Below, piece after piece: positions 14,545 through 16,649 of a DNA stretch of 16,649 nt. This stretch comes from Pseudomonadota bacterium (lineage in GTDB: Bacteria > Pseudomonadota > Alphaproteobacteria > Rhizobiales > Rhizobiaceae). The translations under genes were made by a program, and so were the position numbers. Every line of letters starts with the position of its first letter. Position 1 is the stretch's first letter. The DNA lies in contig JAEXMK010000086.1 of assembly GCA_023444445.1 (NCBI GenBank), positions 1 to 16,649 of the forward strand, given 5' to 3'. The notes beneath the pieces are model-generated. The model ran no database searches and had not been told where the DNA came from. It saw nothing but the letters and a program-made list of their open reading frames with translations.

Positions 14545-15453
14545 ATGACCTTGCCTTTCAATCTCTACTCCGAGATCGTTTCCCTCGCCGGGCGCCATGC
14601 AAGCGAGGACGGCGAAAACCAGACGGCAATCGAGGCGCTTGGCATCAGCCGGCGATCTGCACCGAGCGCACCCTGTCACGGCAGCTACCGTCCCTGTCTC
14701 GCGATGGTGATCCAAGGGGCAAAAAGCCTGCAATTAGGAACGGATACCATCAATTACGGTGCCGGTGACTACCTGTTGACGTCACTTGATCTGCCGGTTG
14801 CCTGGCGTGTGGTCGAGGCCAGCAAGGAGGTGCCGCATTTCTGTATCTCCTTCACGCTCAGCAGTGAAAAGCTGCTGGACCTGATGAGCCGAGCTCATAT
14901 CGAGCGGCCTGCCGAACAGGTGAATGGACAGCGAGGGATCATGGTCAACACGGCGACGCCGGAGTTGCTCGATGCTGCAATCCGGCTGATGCGTTTGCTT
15001 GATCGTCCAGATGACATTCCGGCGATGGCACCGCTGATCGAACAGGAAATTCTCTATCGAATTCTGACCGGGCCCGCCGGTGGGCAGTTGATGAACATCG
15101 TAGCTTCGGACAGTCAGGGCAACCGTATCGCCCGGGCCATCGCCTGGCTGCGCGAGAATTTTGCGCGCCAATTGCGCATCGAAGAACTTGCCGAGCATGT
15201 CGGGATGAGCGTTTCGTCTTTCCATCACCATTTCAAGTCCATCACGGCCATGACGCCGGTCCAGTATCAGAAGCAGTTGCGGCTGCATGAGGCACGGCGG
15301 CTGATGCTATTGGAACGGCTGGATGCCGGCACGGCCGGTCATCGCGTCGGGTATCAAAGTCCGTCGCAATTCAGTCGCGAATATAGCCGCGTCTACGGTG
15401 TGTCGCCGTCGCGGGATATCGGTGCTGCGCGGGAAACGATGGCGGCCGAATAG
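14545..15453 (+). CDS. AraC-family transcriptional regulator
   Basis: Regulator of 302 aa. The N-terminal ligand-sensing region (about 25-180) matches the AraC_N type found in regulators next to oxidoreductases: PCLAMVIQGAKSLQLG (50-65), then YGAGDYLLTSLDLPV. The C-terminal AraC DNA-binding domain (about 194-290) has the first helix-turn-helix at RIEELAEHVGMSVSSFHHHF (211-230) and the second at about 262-285 (AGTAGHRVGYQSPSQFSREY), with the family ending RVYGVSPSRD. It is divergent from the alcohol dehydrogenase, an arrangement like YqhC with YqhD, which suggests it activates that gene in response to aldehydes or a related compound. That role is inferred. ATG 14545 has GGGGAT upstream. No clear terminator follows. 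Confidence 0.9.
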   Translation: MTLPFNLYSEIVSLAGRHASEDGENQTAIEALGISRRSAPSAPCHGSYRPCLAMVIQGAKSLQLGTDTINYGAGDYLLTSLDLPVAWRVVEASKEVPHFCISFTLSSEKLLDLMSRAHIERPAEQVNGQRGIMVNTATPELLDAAIRLMRLLDRPDDIPAMAPLIEQEILYRILTGPAGGQLMNIVASDSQGNRIARAIAWLRENFARQLRIEELAEHVGMSVSSFHHHFKSITAMTPVQYQKQLRLHEARRLMLLERLDAGTAGHRVGYQSPSQFSREYSRVYGVSPSRDIGAARETMAAE

Positions 15454-15551
15454 GCAGCAGTCCGCCACCTGAGTAATAATCTTTCGTTTGGTGTGCCTCT
15501 CGCATTGTATTGCTGCGTCGCACCAATTCTTTCCTTTCTTCAAGAAAGCGC

Positions 15552-15605
15552 TTGACCGGAAAGCTCTCTCCGCATAAACGTCTCTCGAACCGTACCGTAC
15601 GGTAC
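15552..15605 (+). promoter_or_regulatory. tetR promoter with perfect 14-bp palindromic operator
   Basis: GTACCGTACGGTAC (15592-15605) is a perfect palindrome, 28 bases before the GTG start of the TetR gene. TTGACC (15552-15557) and TAAACG (15575-15580), 17 bases apart, form a plausible promoter whose start point would lie a few bases before the palindrome. A protein bound there would block transcription, so autorepression is likely. The palindrome is direct sequence; its ligand is inferred from position. Confidence 0.7.
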
Positions 15606-15633
15606 ATTAATCGAGCCTCTGGAGTGGAAAAGC

Positions 15634-16287
15634 GTGGCCTCGGAATCGATCACAGCGCAGGAATTTTCGCCGCGCCAGAACGTTGTTCTGGACCAGGCAT
15701 TGCGTCTTCTGGTCGAGGGTGGCGAGAAAGCGTTGACGACATCGGGCCTGGCACGGGCCGCGAACTGTTCGAAGGAAAGTCTCTACAAGTGGTTCGGCGA
15801 CCGCGACGGTCTACTGGCTGCGATGATTACCTTTCAGCAGAGCAAGGTTCGCACCTTCGAAAAGGCGGGCGACCGCGTTTCCGCTCCACAGCTTTCCGAT
15901 CATCTGGAAGTGTTTGCGCATGATCTGCTGGACGTTCTGGCAGGTGATGTTTCGCTTGCACTCAACCGTCTCGCAATCGGGCAGGCGAGCCGCGACGGCT
16001 CCAAGCTTGGCGATCTCCTTCTCGAGCGTGGTCGTCGCCAGATCGATCGGCGCGCCCGCGGGCTGATTGAAGCGGGTCGCCGTTCCGGTTACCTGCGGTT
16101 CGATGACGTCGAAGAGGCGTATCGCAGTTTTTACGGCCTGATCGTTTCCGACCTGCATGTCCGCATGCTGTTGGGCGAAACGCCAGGCAAGGATTTCTCC
16201 GCAAGGGCGAAGAAGGCCGTCGTTGCCTTTCTGACCCTTTACGGAACGGAAAAAGTTCATTCGGAACTGGGCGGCAAGGTCGCCTGA
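15634..16287 (+). CDS. TetR-family transcriptional repressor
   Basis: A 217-aa regulator, normal TetR length. The N-terminal helix-turn-helix spans about residues 14-60 ([20 protein letters not shown], then FGDRDGLL), which is the TetR signature. The remaining about 150 residues are helical and would bind an unknown ligand and form the dimer. The start is GTG at 15634 with GGAG 10 bases upstream; no ATG lies nearby in frame. A perfect palindrome sits in its 5' region. Only 49 bases separate its stop from ilvC and no terminator is seen there, so read-through into ilvC is possible. No other adjacent target gene is visible in the window. Confidence 0.88.
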   Translation: MASESITAQEFSPRQNVVLDQALRLLVEGGEKALTTSGLARAANCSKESLYKWFGDRDGLLAAMITFQQSKVRTFEKAGDRVSAPQLSDHLEVFAHDLLDVLAGDVSLALNRLAIGQASRDGSKLGDLLLERGRRQIDRRARGLIEAGRRSGYLRFDDVEEAYRSFYGLIVSDLHVRMLLGETPGKDFSARAKKAVVAFLTLYGTEKVHSELGGKVA

Positions 16288-16336
16288 GGGTTCCGGTTCA
16301 GACAAACAGAGACAAGCATTAGGGAAGGACCATCAA

Positions 16337-16649
16337 ATGCGCGTTTATTATGATCGTGATGCAGATCTCAACCTCATCAAGGCAAAGAACGTCGTTATCG
16401 TCGGCTACGGCTCCCAGGGTCGCGCTCACGCGCTGAACCTGAAGGATTCCGGCGCGAAGAACGTCGTTATTGCTCTGAAGGCCGGTTCGCCGACCGTCAA
16501 GAAGGCTGAAGCCGATGGCTTCAAGGTCATGACCGTTGCTGAAGCTGCCAAGTGGGGCGACCTCATCATGATGGCGACCCCGGACGAACTCCAGGCCGAC
16601 ATCTACAAGGCCGACATCGCAGGCAACATCCGTGACGGCGCTGCTATTG
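16337..16649 (+). CDS. ilvC: Ketol-acid reductoisomerase, 5' part (cut by window end)
   Basis: The first 104 codons of IlvC, which converts acetolactate/acetohydroxybutyrate (made by IlvIH) to dihydroxy acids using NADPH and Mg2+. The N-terminus [20 protein letters not shown] is typical, followed by the Rossmann motif [20 protein letters not shown] (20-39) and later [16 protein letters not shown] 16337 has an excellent AGGGAAGGA site (16321-16329). The class I enzyme normally runs to about 330-340 aa, so some 70% of the gene lies beyond the window. No leader peptide or attenuator like that of ilvI is visible in the 49-base gap before it. Confidence 0.95.
   Translation, partial: MRVYYDRDADLNLIKAKNVVIVGYGSQGRAHALNLKDSGAKNVVIALKAGSPTVKKAEADGFKVMTVAEAAKWGDLIMMATPDELQADIYKADIAGNIRDGAAI

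Noticed and set aside
13974..14768. 264-aa + strand frame across the adh gene start and the araC promoter
   Set aside because: It is antisense to a well-supported dehydrogenase and overlaps the araC coding start in another frame.
15441..15467. GGCGG/CCGCC inverted repeat at the end of araC as a terminator
   Set aside because: Only 5 bp with a 17-base loop and no T-run.

Overview
The window looks like chromosomal DNA of an alphaproteobacterium of the Rhizobiaceae, most like Agrobacterium/Rhizobium. I infer this from the protein sequences (IlvI, IlvH, PdxJ, the IlvC start), the moderately high GC and the dense head-to-tail and divergent packing. No tRNA, rRNA, CRISPR array, insertion sequence or phage gene was seen. 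Naming the genus is recognition, not a search result.

Layout. (1) 32-2653: the branched-chain amino-acid genes ilvI-ilvH. They are preceded by an 18-codon leader peptide rich in Leu/Val/Ile, a hairpin and an intrinsic terminator (a classic attenuator), and closed by a strong terminator. (2) 2676-3622: an ArsR regulator and an overlapping SRPBCC/AHSA1 protein, driven by a compact promoter with two operator-like palindromes and apparently a leaderless start. (3) 3758-5360: a divergent aldo/keto reductase (-) and LysE-type exporter (+). (4) 5367-7067 (-): a periplasmic COG4315-type protein, an ECF sigma factor and its membrane anti-sigma factor, in that transcription order. (5) 7165-8936 (-): an SDR-DoxX fusion protein followed by a DUF2269 membrane protein. 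(6) 9082-10209 (+): a small RecD-like SF1 helicase. (7) 10219-10917 (-): an unusual regulator with a MerR-type N-terminus and a LuxR-type C-terminus. (8) 11149-13244 (+): pdxJ and a type II NADH dehydrogenase. (9) 13308-15453: a zinc alcohol dehydrogenase (-) divergent from an AraC regulator (+), with AraC-like direct repeats between them. (10) 15552-16287: a TetR regulator with a perfect palindrome just upstream. (11) 16337-end: the start of ilvC, cut by the window edge.

How it fits together. The two ends belong to one pathway: IlvIH makes acetolactate/acetohydroxybutyrate and IlvC reduces and isomerises it. About 13.7 kb of mostly unrelated regulator-plus-target cassettes lies between ilvH and ilvC. 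At least five regulators (ArsR, ECF sigma/anti-sigma, MerR-LuxR, AraC, TetR) sit next to a likely target or their own operator. The most distinctive points are the ilvI attenuator, the leaderless ArsR promoter with twin operators, the MerR-LuxR fusion, the ADH that has lost half of its structural zinc site, and an AUG-stop mini-ORF ahead of pdxJ.
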